From an uncultured Pseudomonadota bacterium (GTDB lineage: Bacteria > Bdellovibrionota_B > Oligoflexia > Oligoflexales > CAIYRB01): 32,065 nucleotides of DNA. The notes below the pieces were generated by a model. It searched no databases, was not told the DNA's origin, and saw nothing but the letters and a program-made list of their open reading frames with translations. The position numbers were made by a program, and so were the translations under genes. Positions 6,754-14,729 of the stretch are shown here, piece after piece. Where the stretch lies: contig CAIWTN010000130.1 of assembly GCA_903915625.1 (NCBI GenBank), forward strand, positions 1-32,065, given 5' to 3'. The first letter of the stretch is position 1. The number at the start of each line of letters is the position of its first letter.

Positions 6754-8565
6754 ATGAATCAAGGCCTAAAGCGCATGCTGTCGCGCATTAGCGACAGCCC
6801 TAAATCTACGTTAATCGATCGATATCTTGTTTTGGTAAGCGAATTACCAACTGACATCGAGAAAAGCGATCATGTCCTAGCGCTAGCAGAGTCTCTAGTC
6901 GACAAATCGCCCAACAACGCACTGCGCATTGCCCAAATGGTGCATAACGCCGAGCCTGGGAATCTGCGCGCCTTCGACGTCCTCATCGCAGCCTTCGAAC
7001 GCTTAGGAAAAATAGCAAAAGCTGGCGTCTTACGCCTAGAAAAGGAAAAGGTAGAGAAACTTGGCGAACCTCAAAATGTTACCGAAATAATTAGCGCCGA
7101 CTCATTTGTGACACCCCCACCACCACTGGCAGCCGGGGACGTGGACCCTACGGAAGACGGTACTTCCATTTACAGCTTAGCCTCCGAGCTGGCAGCGCTG
7201 GCTGGGGATGACTCCGTAGGCGGCGCCCAATCAGAGATGTTACTTAACGAGTCCGTGGCAGCACCTGAGGGCAGGGCTGAATTAAATTTGAACGACAGTC
7301 CAAACAAAGGCCGTCCATCAAATCAGAAAACTCCGCCGGTACCGCCAGCGCGAGGCGCCTCCCCTAGCTCGGACGAAGGCGAAAAACCGCGGCCCTTAAG
7401 CCTATCGCTAAAGCCCCAGCTCCCATCCAGTCGTTCTGAAACTGTGGTGACTAAAGGCCCACCGAATAAGTCAAAACAACCGACAAAGCCACCATCTAAT
7501 CTGAATAAACTGCAAAACTTGGTGGAAGGCTTTCTCCGTGAACGCAGCAGTCAACGCGTCACGGTAGACTCAGCCGGGGTAGCCACTCCACCGTCCGCCA
7601 ATGCCAAGATCCGGCTAGGGGAAAATCCGCGTGAGGAAGCTCCTCCAACACGCAAGAGCCACTTAGAGGCAAAATCAACGACATCGCGACAACCTATACC
7701 ACCGAAAAAAAATGACGAGTTGTCAGCGCTTGAGTCAGATCAAAGCCCACTTCGTGACCAAGATCCCCCACCTACCACCACGACCACTGACCCCAACTCG
7801 GCCGCATTGGATTGGCTGGCTGCCGATCTTGAAGCCTATGCTACACCACAAATTGATGGTGCTTCTCCACTTCCTTTATTAGACCTGAAACACCCCTCAG
7901 AAAGTGACTTAGCGAGACATCAAGGTCCCAAACGAGCACGCCAAAAAGGGCAACTGATCGAGGTGTTAGGCCCTGATGCATCGCTACCGAAAGTTCCGAT
8001 GCTGCCATCGCAGTTTTGGGACCCACTCAGGGCACAAGTTGCCGGAGCGACATGGGACGCGCCACTAGCCAAACACAAACAACGTCGAGACTCAATTTTA
8101 GCAAACCTCGACGCTCCGAAGGTCCCACAATTGACCGTGCCGGCCTCGCTGGTACAAGCCATTCAGGATAACTTCGAGGCCCAAGTAGCATCGGCGCCAG
8201 ACGTCGCTTTGCTGCAAACTTGGGAGGTCATGCAGGCCTTATGGGGCGACAGACCAGATGCGGTTTGTGCAAAGCTCCTCACAGACCTCAATTTAGCACG
8301 CGCGACTAAAGGTTTCTGGGGCATGTATTTAGATGCCCTGCTAGCCAGGGGCGCTGCTCGCAAAGTACTGATCGAAGTGGCGACGGTCATCACTAAGGAA
8401 CACCAACTAGCCTGGGCAAGAATTGCCTGGCAGCGACTTCCCACAGCCTGGCGTTCCCTTGGTGTGCGCGGCTTTGCCTGGCAGGAGGACGATGGCATTG
8501 ACGCTTTGTTACAGCGACTAGCCAAACGACCGCAAATCACCATGCGGTCGTTGCTGCTCCGTTAA
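6754..8565 (+). CDS. Large uncharacterised protein with disordered proline-rich centre
   Basis: 603 residues with no signal peptide or membrane segment. Residues 1-110 are helical and resemble a TPR-type solenoid (repeated Ala/Leu patterns such as Asn-Asn-Ala-Leu-Arg-Ile-Ala-Gln). Residues about 120-380 are low-complexity, rich in Pro, Ser, Lys and Glu, with runs such as Pro-Pro-Pro-Pro. The last 200 residues are a compact helical domain with many Trp and Ala. This helical-linker-helical layout suits a scaffold or adaptor, but that is inference. It stands alone between the SDR and a convergent methyltransferase gene; 40 bases separate the two stops. I do not recognise a family. Confidence 0.7.
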   Translation: MNQGLKRMLSRISDSPKSTLIDRYLVLVSELPTDIEKSDHVLALAESLVDKSPNNALRIAQMVHNAEPGNLRAFDVLIAAFERLGKIAKAGVLRLEKEKVEKLGEPQNVTEIISADSFVTPPPPLAAGDVDPTEDGTSIYSLASELAALAGDDSVGGAQSEMLLNESVAAPEGRAELNLNDSPNKGRPSNQKTPPVPPARGASPSSDEGEKPRPLSLSLKPQLPSSRSETVVTKGPPNKSKQPTKPPSNLNKLQNLVEGFLRERSSQRVTVDSAGVATPPSANAKIRLGENPREEAPPTRKSHLEAKSTTSRQPIPPKKNDELSALESDQSPLRDQDPPPTTTTTDPNSAALDWLAADLEAYATPQIDGASPLPLLDLKHPSESDLARHQGPKRARQKGQLIEVLGPDASLPKVPMLPSQFWDPLRAQVAGATWDAPLAKHKQRRDSILANLDAPKVPQLTVPASLVQAIQDNFEAQVASAPDVALLQTWEVMQALWGDRPDAVCAKLLTDLNLARATKGFWGMYLDALLARGAARKVLIEVATVITKEHQLAWARIAWQRLPTAWRSLGVRGFAWQEDDGIDALLQRLAKRPQITMRSLLLR

Positions 8566-8605
8566 CAGACTATTAACCGACTACCTACCGCGGTCCACCC
8601 CATCG

Positions 8606-9343
8606 TTAGAACGACTTAGGAGCCCCGCTTAGTAACGACAGCGCGATCAGCATAAATGCGATCGTTAACAAGGTACGCCGCTCGCTGCGCAGAGCCGGTG
8701 AGAAATTGGTAGGCCACTCAATGGTCTCCAAAGTGGGCCACTTTGTCGGAATCCAAGCCGGAACGACCGTCATGTAATCCTCGTATGCCTGACCAAAGCG
8801 CCCAACTAGCAGGCGCTCTTCGTGCTTGACGATGCAGTAGTACTGAAAGCTAAACAAAAACGCCGCTAGGGCTATAATCCAAGTCACCCCGCCAAACACC
8901 GCCAGCCCCAGAGTGATAAAAAAGTTACCAACGTAGAGTGGGTTACGGACGAAGGCAAAAGGTCCACCGGTGATGAGCGCAGCGCCAGCTGTCTCGACAT
9001 TACGGGTGCGCGATACCGAACCAATAAAGGCTACGCTATAGATCCGGATCAGTTCACCAGCCACCGTCAGCAAGGTCCCCAAAACCGCTGTGCGCACAGT
9101 CGGTTCACAGGCGAAGAGCACTAATACGATGAGTGGGATCGGAGTATAGTCACGCCACTCGAAAAAACGCTCGCCAAGATCGACTGCGGACCAGTCTTTC
9201 CACGATGACCTAGAGTAACTGTAGTCGCCACGATCGCTCTGGTCGGAGGATCCACCGGTGCCTGCAGTCGTGCCTACTGCGTTGCTATTTTTATGTCCGG
9301 ATTGGCCTGGGTCCTGTGGGGGCTGTTGATTATCGTCGGTCAC
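8606..9343 (-). CDS. Isoprenylcysteine carboxyl methyltransferase (ICMT/PEMT)-type membrane methyltransferase
   Basis: 245 residues starting at a GTG (9343) with AAGGA 8 bases upstream. The first 65 residues are polar and Gly/Ser/Gln-rich, probably a disordered cytoplasmic tail. Four to five hydrophobic segments follow. The SAM-binding hallmark of the ICMT/PEMT superfamily is present: Val-Arg-Asn-Pro-Leu-Tyr-Val-Gly near residue 130, then Glu-Glu-Arg-Leu-Leu...Phe-Gly-Gln-Ala-Tyr-Glu-Asp-Tyr and Val-Pro-Ala-Trp-Ile-Pro. Bacterial members methylate lipids or small acceptors and the acceptor here is unknown. The gene lies 98 bases downstream of the rdgC-like gene on the same strand. Confidence 0.85.
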   Translation of the reverse strand: MTDDNQQPPQDPGQSGHKNSNAVGTTAGTGGSSDQSDRGDYSYSRSSWKDWSAVDLGERFFEWRDYTPIPLIVLVLFACEPTVRTAVLGTLLTVAGELIRIYSVAFIGSVSRTRNVETAGAALITGGPFAFVRNPLYVGNFFITLGLAVFGGVTWIIALAAFLFSFQYYCIVKHEERLLVGRFGQAYEDYMTVVPAWIPTKWPTLETIEWPTNFSPALRSERRTLLTIAFMLIALSLLSGAPKSF

Positions 9344-9441
9344 TGGCTCGGTCCTTCATTGCGTGGCTAATAAACCAAGTTTGCGTTCACTGTTACTGTT
9401 CGACCTGACGGCCCTGCCTGGCCCTCTGGTCTGGCTCGCGC

Positions 9442-10146
9442 TTAGGACTGAGTCTGCTCTGCAAAAGCCACAGGAGTGGCTAAAGATAACCGACTGACTG
9501 CCTCACTGGCAACCTGAGAATCCTGCCAATCCGCATGCTTGAGACCGATAAGCGGTGGTTCCAGCGGAACCAACTGCAGCTGAAGTGGTTCGGCAAAGGT
9601 CGCACCAAAAAGACCTTCAAATAATGCGCGCGCCTTCTTGCTAGTAGAAAACAACATCAGCTCCCCACTACCATCTCGCCAAAATGCATCGACATAGCTT
9701 AGTGCCGGCAAGGCTCTGGCCATCAACTCGGCCTTGACCTCGTCCCGCAAGTCACGCCGCTCTTTCGGACCTGGGGTCTTGCCAGTCTTGGCCGAAATGT
9801 CAAAAAAGCGCTGTTTGTAAATCAGCTGTAGAAGCGGTCCCGGTACTTTGCGGCGCTCAATACGCAGCCGCAGGAGCAAGCCGTCGTCAATTTGGCAATC
9901 ACTCAAATCCCAGACGTGATCTGGGGGCAGATCAACTTTGACCCCGTCGATACCGACCGGTCTGACCCAACCGCAGATTTCTTCCTTCCGCACCCCCTCC
10001 AAACTCACTGGGGCTGCCTGATACGGGGCGAACAGGTCATTCAACTTGCCGAGACTGGGGCGGCGACCATCACCCAAAAGCAGATACCTGGACAGTGCAA
10101 CACTACCTTGTTGAATTCCCAAAACTTTCGCCCTCTCTACAGTCAT
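9442..10146 (-). CDS. rdgC: RdgC-like recombination-associated protein (short form)
   Basis: 234 residues. Known RdgC is a ring-shaped double-stranded-DNA-binding protein that limits RecA. The match rests on order and spacing: an opening strand (Val-Ala-Leu-Ser-Arg-Tyr), a central Trp-Asp-Leu with Asp-Asp-Gly-Leu-Leu-Leu-Arg-Leu, and then the best-conserved block. That block runs Arg-Arg-Asp-Leu-Arg-Asp-Glu-Val-Lys-Ala-Glu-Leu, Arg-Ala-Leu-Pro, a Trp-containing strand, and Ser-Lys-Lys-Ala-Arg-Ala-Leu-Phe-Glu before Leu-Val-Pro-Leu. Enterobacterial RdgC is about 300 residues, so the C-terminal third appears reduced. A different family member is possible. The neighbouring gene gives no functional clue. 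Confidence 0.65.
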   Translation of the reverse strand: MTVERAKVLGIQQGSVALSRYLLLGDGRRPSLGKLNDLFAPYQAAPVSLEGVRKEEICGWVRPVGIDGVKVDLPPDHVWDLSDCQIDDGLLLRLRIERRKVPGPLLQLIYKQRFFDISAKTGKTPGPKERRDLRDEVKAELMARALPALSYVDAFWRDGSGELMLFSTSKKARALFEGLFGATFAEPLQLQLVPLEPPLIGLKHADWQDSQVASEAVSRLSLATPVAFAEQTQS

Positions 10147-10272
10147 TGAAGGGCCTTATGTTACTACGCTGAGCGCTCGCGTCTACGTGCTTTTAAAGAT
10201 AGAGCCGGGATTGCCGATGAAATTCTTGAAAGCAAGCTGCACGGAACAATTAGGCCATAAGAAGGCGACCTA

Positions 10273-10575
10273 ATGCGTAACGATCAATCCACCGACTTTG
10301 CGACCTATCGCGAAATTATGGGCGAACTCCTTCGTCCCATCGAAGGCCATGGTCTGGACGTCGATACTTTGAAACGCCTACATGAAAGCAAACTAGTCTA
10401 CTTAGAAAACCTAAGGGTCCGTTGCTTTGTCGAGCTGAACTGCGACAAACCCGGCCATTTCACCATGAATGACTACCAGTTAATCCTCCAAGCCCTGGCA
10501 GAGACCAATAGGCACCTGCGAAATCTGATCTTGCTCGCCATCAGCAGCAATCTAAAAAAACGCACGGCCGTCTGA
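10273..10575 (+). CDS. Small uncharacterised helical protein
   Basis: 100 residues, no signal peptide or membrane segment, mostly helical and rich in Leu and Arg. AAGG lies 8 bases before the ATG. The composition and coding quality look genuine, and the frame is followed after 113 bases by the receiver-protein gene. That gene has its own promoter, so co-transcription is not required. No family recognised. Confidence 0.6.
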   Translation: MRNDQSTDFATYREIMGELLRPIEGHGLDVDTLKRLHESKLVYLENLRVRCFVELNCDKPGHFTMNDYQLILQALAETNRHLRNLILLAISSNLKKRTAV

Positions 10576-10625
10576 GGCACGGGGCAACTTGGGAAACCAA
10601 ACTGCCGCAGCCCCCTATAGCGTCC

Positions 10626-10658
10626 GGACCGAGTCTGCTATAATCATTGAACCGGTCC
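10626..10658 (+). promoter_or_regulatory. Extended -10 promoter flanked by an inverted repeat
   Basis: TGCTATAAT (10636-10644) is a perfect extended -10 element. The -35 position (10616-10621) is a poor match, as is common for extended -10 promoters. A perfect 6-bp inverted repeat, GGACCG (10626-10631) and CGGTCC (10653-10658), brackets the -10 box with its centre at about 10642, where a bound dimer would block RNA polymerase. Transcription would start near 10651, giving a leader of about 38 bases for the receiver-protein gene. The promoter is well supported; the operator role is inference. Confidence 0.6.
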
Positions 10659-10688
10659 AGGTAGCTTTGCAAAAATGACGAGGATCTC

Positions 10689-11849
10689 ATGCGCCGTCGC
10701 TTGCTCGTCGCCGATGATTCGTCGACGATCCAAAAGGTCATTAAAATCGCTTTTAATCGCTTCCCCGTGGAGCTGATTGAAGCTAGTTCCTTCCTCGACG
10801 CCCTGACCTCGATAGGCCAAGATGCTCCTGAGGCCCTGATCATCGATGCGAGTCTGCCCGGAGCCCGCAGCCCTAGTGATTTTGAACGCTTGCGCCAAGA
10901 GGCCCAAGGCGCTCCGGTACTACTTTTGATAGGAAGTTACGAATCGGTCGATGAGGCCGCCTTTCGCCAGGCCGGCTTTAATAATATGCTCAAAAAGCCC
11001 TTTGAATCTGCCGACATCATAGCGGCCATCGAAGCTCTGGTTGAGACTCCTCTCAGTAACCAGAGCCCAACGTTGCCACCGCCACCAGTATCCGCACCAG
11101 CTCGGGCCACAAGCGCGGTGCCGCCTCGCCCCTCAATGCCGAAAATCCCAGCACCGCCGGTGCCCGCACCGCCTCCGATTGTCATTGACTCTGATGCCAT
11201 GGACATCGGCGCTACCGAGCTTACAGCCCAGTCGTTGACCAGTCAGGACCGCGCTCGTCATGCCACAGTCATACATAGCGGCGGTTTCCCTGGTCTTCCT
11301 GCGCTCGACGGCCTTAGCTCCGACTCGACAGAACCATTTGCCGACGTGGCAGCGCTAACTCCACAAGTACCTCTAGTCCCTGAGGGTCAGCGCGGTCGAC
11401 GGGTGTTTAACCCAGAAAATACAGACCCCTTTGGCAATAAAGCTGGGGCACAAGCAGGAGCCGCCAGCCAGCCGGTCTCTCCCTCTATTGCCGAGATAGA
11501 CTTTGACCTCAGGCTCGATGAAATGGACTCCGCTGTGTCCCTAATGCCCGGAACAGCCGTGCCCTCACAGACTCAATATAACGCACCGCCTCCGCCGCCC
11601 TTCCAGATGCCACCAATGGCCCCACGGAAGACATACGAACCAGATGATAAATCGACCCAATTTTCCCCTGATTTAGTGGATACAGACCCGAAATTCAGTG
11701 GCCCGCCGCCTGCTCAAATGCCCAATTGGGTCCGTCAAGCCGTCGAGGACTACTGCGAACGTCACTTCAAAAGTTTAGCCCGCGAAGTGATTACCGCCGA
11801 ACTTAGGCGTCTGGCGGATGAGAAAGCGCGGCACCTCGTTGACAATTAG
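10689..11849 (+). CDS. Receiver-domain protein with proline-rich linker and helical tail
   Basis: 386 residues. Residues 1-120 are a response-regulator receiver domain with the full active site: Asp9-Asp10, the phospho-acceptor Asp53 (Ile-Ile-Asp), Ser83 in the Thr/Ser position and Lys103 before Pro. Residues about 125-345 are low-complexity and rich in Pro, Ala and Ser, with Pro-Pro-Pro-Pro runs. The last 40 residues form a charged amphipathic helix beginning Pro-Asn-Trp-Val-Arg-Gln-Ala and rich in Glu/Arg/Leu. There is no DNA-binding or enzymatic output domain, so signalling is probably through protein contact or localisation by the tail (inference). No kinase gene is adjacent. GAGG upstream supports the ATG. 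Confidence 0.85.
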   Translation: MRRRLLVADDSSTIQKVIKIAFNRFPVELIEASSFLDALTSIGQDAPEALIIDASLPGARSPSDFERLRQEAQGAPVLLLIGSYESVDEAAFRQAGFNNMLKKPFESADIIAAIEALVETPLSNQSPTLPPPPVSAPARATSAVPPRPSMPKIPAPPVPAPPPIVIDSDAMDIGATELTAQSLTSQDRARHATVIHSGGFPGLPALDGLSSDSTEPFADVAALTPQVPLVPEGQRGRRVFNPENTDPFGNKAGAQAGAASQPVSPSIAEIDFDLRLDEMDSAVSLMPGTAVPSQTQYNAPPPPPFQMPPMAPRKTYEPDDKSTQFSPDLVDTDPKFSGPPPAQMPNWVRQAVEDYCERHFKSLAREVITAELRRLADEKARHLVDN

Positions 11850-11892
11850 TCGCCCTTGAACGAGGATCCGGCGACAATCCGGAGGGACCCTA

Positions 11893-12735
11893 ATGGCAAC
11901 GATTCACGCGATCCAGCTCAACCCAATGATCACCCGTGCTCTCGAAGAGGACTGGGGCTTTGGCGATTGGACCACGGACCTTTGTGTGCCAGCTGACAAA
12001 CAAGCTCGCGCTCGGATCATCGCTAAGGAACCCACTCTGGTGGCTGGTAGCGAAGTGGCACGAGCCGTGTTTCTCGCCGTCGACCCAACACTGCGTGTTG
12101 AGATTGCGGCTGAAAACGGCGCGAGTCTGCAGAAGGGCGATTTAATTTTAGAAATATCGGGCTCAGCAAGATCGATCCTAAAAGGCGAAAGAGTCGCACT
12201 TAATTTTCTTGGTCGGATGTGCGGAATTGCCACACTAACCAGAGAATTTGTGAAGCAACTCACCGGCACTAAAGTGCAACTTCTCGACACACGCAAAACA
12301 ACCCCTGGTTTACGTCTTCTAGAGAAGTCAGCAACTGTCGTAGGCGGTGCGCGCAATCATAGGATGTGCCTAACTGACGGTGTCATCGTGAAGGAAAATC
12401 ACATTCGCGCTGCTGGGGGCATCAGTGCCGCCGTGAGTCGCTTACTTGAGAGCTTGCCACCTACGCTTAAAATAGAGGTCGAAACGACCAATCTCACGGA
12501 AGTGCAAGAGGCACTCGACGCCGGTGCTGATCTAATCATGCTAGACAACATGCCCATTGCCGAAATGGCATTAGCTGTACGCACGGTCCGCGGTCGTGCG
12601 CTACTTGAGGCATCTGGCAACGTCCGTCTAGACACCGTGCGTGAGATTGCTGCAACTGGGGTTAATTTTATTTCTACAGGTGCCATCATTCATTCAGCTC
12701 GCTGGTCCGACTTAAGCCTGCTGTTTGAGACTTGA
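11893..12735 (+). CDS. nadC: Nicotinate-nucleotide pyrophosphorylase (carboxylating)
   Basis: 280 residues, the usual length. The enzyme converts quinolinate and PRPP to nicotinate mononucleotide in de novo NAD synthesis. Diagnostic stretches include Asp132-Thr-Arg-Lys-Thr-Thr-Pro-Gly-Leu-Arg, Lys-Ser-Ala with Gly-Gly-Ala-Arg-Asn-His-Arg, Asp-Gly-Val-Ile-Val-Lys-Glu-Asn-His, Glu-Val-Glu-Thr, and Met-Leu-Asp-Asn-Met with the late Glu-Ala-Ser-Gly-Asn-Val strand. GGAGG lies 7 bases before the ATG. It is followed 38 bases later by the BirA-CoaX fusion, so NAD, biotin-transfer and CoA functions are grouped. nadA and nadB are not in the window. Confidence 0.95.
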   Translation: MATIHAIQLNPMITRALEEDWGFGDWTTDLCVPADKQARARIIAKEPTLVAGSEVARAVFLAVDPTLRVEIAAENGASLQKGDLILEISGSARSILKGERVALNFLGRMCGIATLTREFVKQLTGTKVQLLDTRKTTPGLRLLEKSATVVGGARNHRMCLTDGVIVKENHIRAAGGISAAVSRLLESLPPTLKIEVETTNLTEVQEALDAGADLIMLDNMPIAEMALAVRTVRGRALLEASGNVRLDTVREIAATGVNFISTGAIIHSARWSDLSLLFET

Positions 12736-12773
12736 TGCTGAGAGAGTAGAACCCACGTAGCAAGGAGCTCAGC

Positions 12774-14402
12774 TTGACGATGCCGACCATGCCGGTAGTG
12801 CACCTGCTCACAGTCGATTCGACGTCTAATTATGCTGCTCAGTTGCTTAAACAAAGCTCTGCACCGGCCACCCCTGCTCCACCATTTTTAGTCTGGAGTG
12901 AACAGCAAACTGGAGGGCGTGGGCGTCGCGGGCATGAGTGGATTAGCCCAGTCGGAAATCTCTACCTAACGATGGTGCTACCGGCACAAGCAGACGCACC
13001 CACTAAGCAAGGACTGCTGCCACTCAAGGCAGGTGTGATCATCGCTCGCTTGTTGCAACAGTATTTTGGCCTGCGTCTAACGTTAAAATGGCCCAATGAT
13101 TTACTGTTCGGTGGTCGCAAACTCGGCGGCTTGCTGCTGGAAACCTCAAGCAATGGCACGCAATTTGGCGAGTTATTAATTGGGCTGGGACTCAACTTAA
13201 ATCATACGCCAGATATTAAAGGTGGCGACTACCTACCTACATCTCTGAGCGAGATTTTAGGTAAAGACATTGCCGTAAATGAACTGGTGCAATTATTCGC
13301 TAGAGACTTCCTGGCTTGTTGGCAAGCGCTACCCACTTCATCGGTACCCGAAGCATTTGCCGAGTTTGGTGTCGGTCCAGATGAACTTTGCTTCCAGGAT
13401 TCTCCTGATATCTCATCTAACGCCGGTGATGACGCAAACATTGGCCGGCGATGGGGACGACTCGGTGTCTTGCGTGACGACGGCAGTCAAATGATGCAGG
13501 TGTTAGAACAAGATGAATCGATAGCTCTCAGCCACGCCGATCACGGTTGGCGCTGGTCATTCCAAAGTAAAGAGCCCATGCCGCTCGCTGTCGCTGATAT
13601 CGGCAATACTGCGGTGAAGATTGCTTGGTATGACGATGCACTCAACCCAACGCCAGACCGCGTCTTGGTACATGCACATCAAGAGAGCGACGACACGTTA
13701 CGGCAAGCTCTAACGACTTTAAAACAGCACAGTAGCTGCCCATACCCAACGCTACACATTGTATCCGTGCGACCGGAGCAAACGAAATTATTGACGCGCC
13801 TAGCACAGGAATGTGGCTGGTCTGCGGTGACCGTTCGCAAGAGACCTGTGCGTCGCCACTGTAAATTGCACTCTTCTGGTTATCTGCTCAAGGATTTAGG
13901 GATCGATCGTTTGGCTGCAATTGAAGCGTGGTTATCAACGCTCACATCTGAACAACGGCAGTTGCAGGATCACTACGGGATCGTAGTCGCAGCGGGCACT
14001 GCAACCACGATCGATGCAGTCGGAGTCGATGGCCGACATTTCGGTGGCCTGATTTTGCCCGGACTTACCTTGGCCATGCAAAGTCTGCATCAAGTGGCGA
14101 GTCTACTTCCAGAAATCGCTGCAGAACAAGCTCTCACAGCAGAAATTGCTGGGCAGGGACTTGGACACGACACACGCACAGCGATGATGTGCGCCGCCGT
14201 TGAGATGACTCTCGGAGCGCTTAATCAGACTCGCACGAGACTCCGGGACGACATGCATCTGCAAGAACTGCCGCACGGCATATGTATGACTGGCGGTTGG
14301 GGTGAACGGCTAGCACCGCTAATTGATGCTAATTATCAGCCAAATTTAGTGTTAAACGGAGCTCGAGTCCTAGTGCTCGGTGGTTGGCAACATCCAACTT
14401 AG
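12774..14402 (+). CDS. birA-coaX: Bifunctional biotin ligase / type III pantothenate kinase fusion
   Basis: 542 residues, two enzymes in one chain. Residues 1 to about 262 are biotin--[acetyl-CoA-carboxylase] ligase: the biotin/AMP loop Gly-Gly-Arg-Gly-Arg-Arg-Gly (47-53), Lys105-Trp-Pro-Asn-Asp109, and the catalytic Lys in Gly-Arg-Lys-Leu-Gly-Gly (Lys116). There is no N-terminal DNA-binding domain, so it should not act as the BirA repressor. From about residue 270 comes CoaX: Asp275-Ile-Gly-Asn-Thr, Gly-Ile-Asp378-Arg, Gly-Thr-Ala-Thr-Thr-Ile-Asp414 and Gly-Gly-Leu-Ile-Leu-Pro-Gly. The TTG start at 12774 has AGGAG 6 bases upstream; the next ATG (12780) would be 12 away. Such fusions are known, for example in Neisseria. 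Confidence 0.92.
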   Translation: MTMPTMPVVHLLTVDSTSNYAAQLLKQSSAPATPAPPFLVWSEQQTGGRGRRGHEWISPVGNLYLTMVLPAQADAPTKQGLLPLKAGVIIARLLQQYFGLRLTLKWPNDLLFGGRKLGGLLLETSSNGTQFGELLIGLGLNLNHTPDIKGGDYLPTSLSEILGKDIAVNELVQLFARDFLACWQALPTSSVPEAFAEFGVGPDELCFQDSPDISSNAGDDANIGRRWGRLGVLRDDGSQMMQVLEQDESIALSHADHGWRWSFQSKEPMPLAVADIGNTAVKIAWYDDALNPTPDRVLVHAHQESDDTLRQALTTLKQHSSCPYPTLHIVSVRPEQTKLLTRLAQECGWSAVTVRKRPVRRHCKLHSSGYLLKDLGIDRLAAIEAWLSTLTSEQRQLQDHYGIVVAAGTATTIDAVGVDGRHFGGLILPGLTLAMQSLHQVASLLPEIAAEQALTAEIAGQGLGHDTRTAMMCAAVEMTLGALNQTRTRLRDDMHLQELPHGICMTGGWGERLAPLIDANYQPNLVLNGARVLVLGGWQHPT

Positions 14403-14423
14403 GATGCACTCTACCGAGCGCAC

Positions 14424-14458
14424 AAAAAAGAGAAGCCCACCTCAATGAGGCGGGCTTC
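14424..14458 (-). terminator. Strong intrinsic terminator on the minus strand
   Basis: Read on the minus strand, GAAGCCC-x-CCTC, a three-base loop, GAGG-x-GGGCTTC gives an 11-bp stem with one internal mismatch (14432-14458). Six T residues follow (14429-14424). The plus strand has the run of A before the stem and no T-tract after it, so the terminator acts on minus-strand transcripts. The nearest minus-strand gene, mtaB, ends 272 bases upstream of the stem, which suggests the terminated transcript includes a non-coding RNA. Confidence 0.8.
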
Positions 14459-14700
14459 CACATGCGGAGAAGATAAACCTTGGTGAAAAGAGTTGTTGCT
14501 TTCCTGAGGGAGGACTTTCGCCCGACACTCAGAGTCTCGGATCAGGGCCGCTACAGAGTGCGGCTACTCGGGACCACCAAGGATGATTTTAGCAGACTCA
14601 GAGGACTTTGCACGGAAAGACCTGTAACCCCTTGATTGCCCGCAAAGCCGCGTCAGACAAAGGATGTAAGCTACTGAGATTGCGCTGGTCTTTGGTTTAT
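14459..14700 (-). ncRNA. Candidate structured non-coding RNA (family not recognised)
   Basis: No protein gene fits this stretch. On the minus strand it can fold into several perfect helices: 14694-14700 with 14473-14479 (7 bp, AUAAACC/GGUUUAU) closing the whole region; 14687-14693 with 14616-14622 (7 bp); 14576-14583 with 14478-14485 (8 bp, sharing two bases with the closing stem); and a GCCGC/GCGGC hairpin (14547-14551/14560-14564). It ends in the intrinsic terminator. It could instead be a long 3' untranslated region of mtaB. I looked for 6S RNA, tmRNA, RNase P RNA and SRP RNA signatures and found none convincing. I see no strong promoter between 14700 and the mtaB stop. Confidence 0.45.
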
Positions 14701-14729
14701 GAGAGACAGTTAAGAGGCCCGGCATGTCC

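Noticed and set aside
14459-14700. 6S RNA assignment, prompted by a CAAGGG-TTACAG stretch on the minus strand that resembles E. coli 6S
   Set aside because: In E. coli that stretch sits near the 3' end of a long rod; here it lies in the middle, and the paired arms and central bubble of 6S cannot be drawn. The similarity is short enough to be chance.
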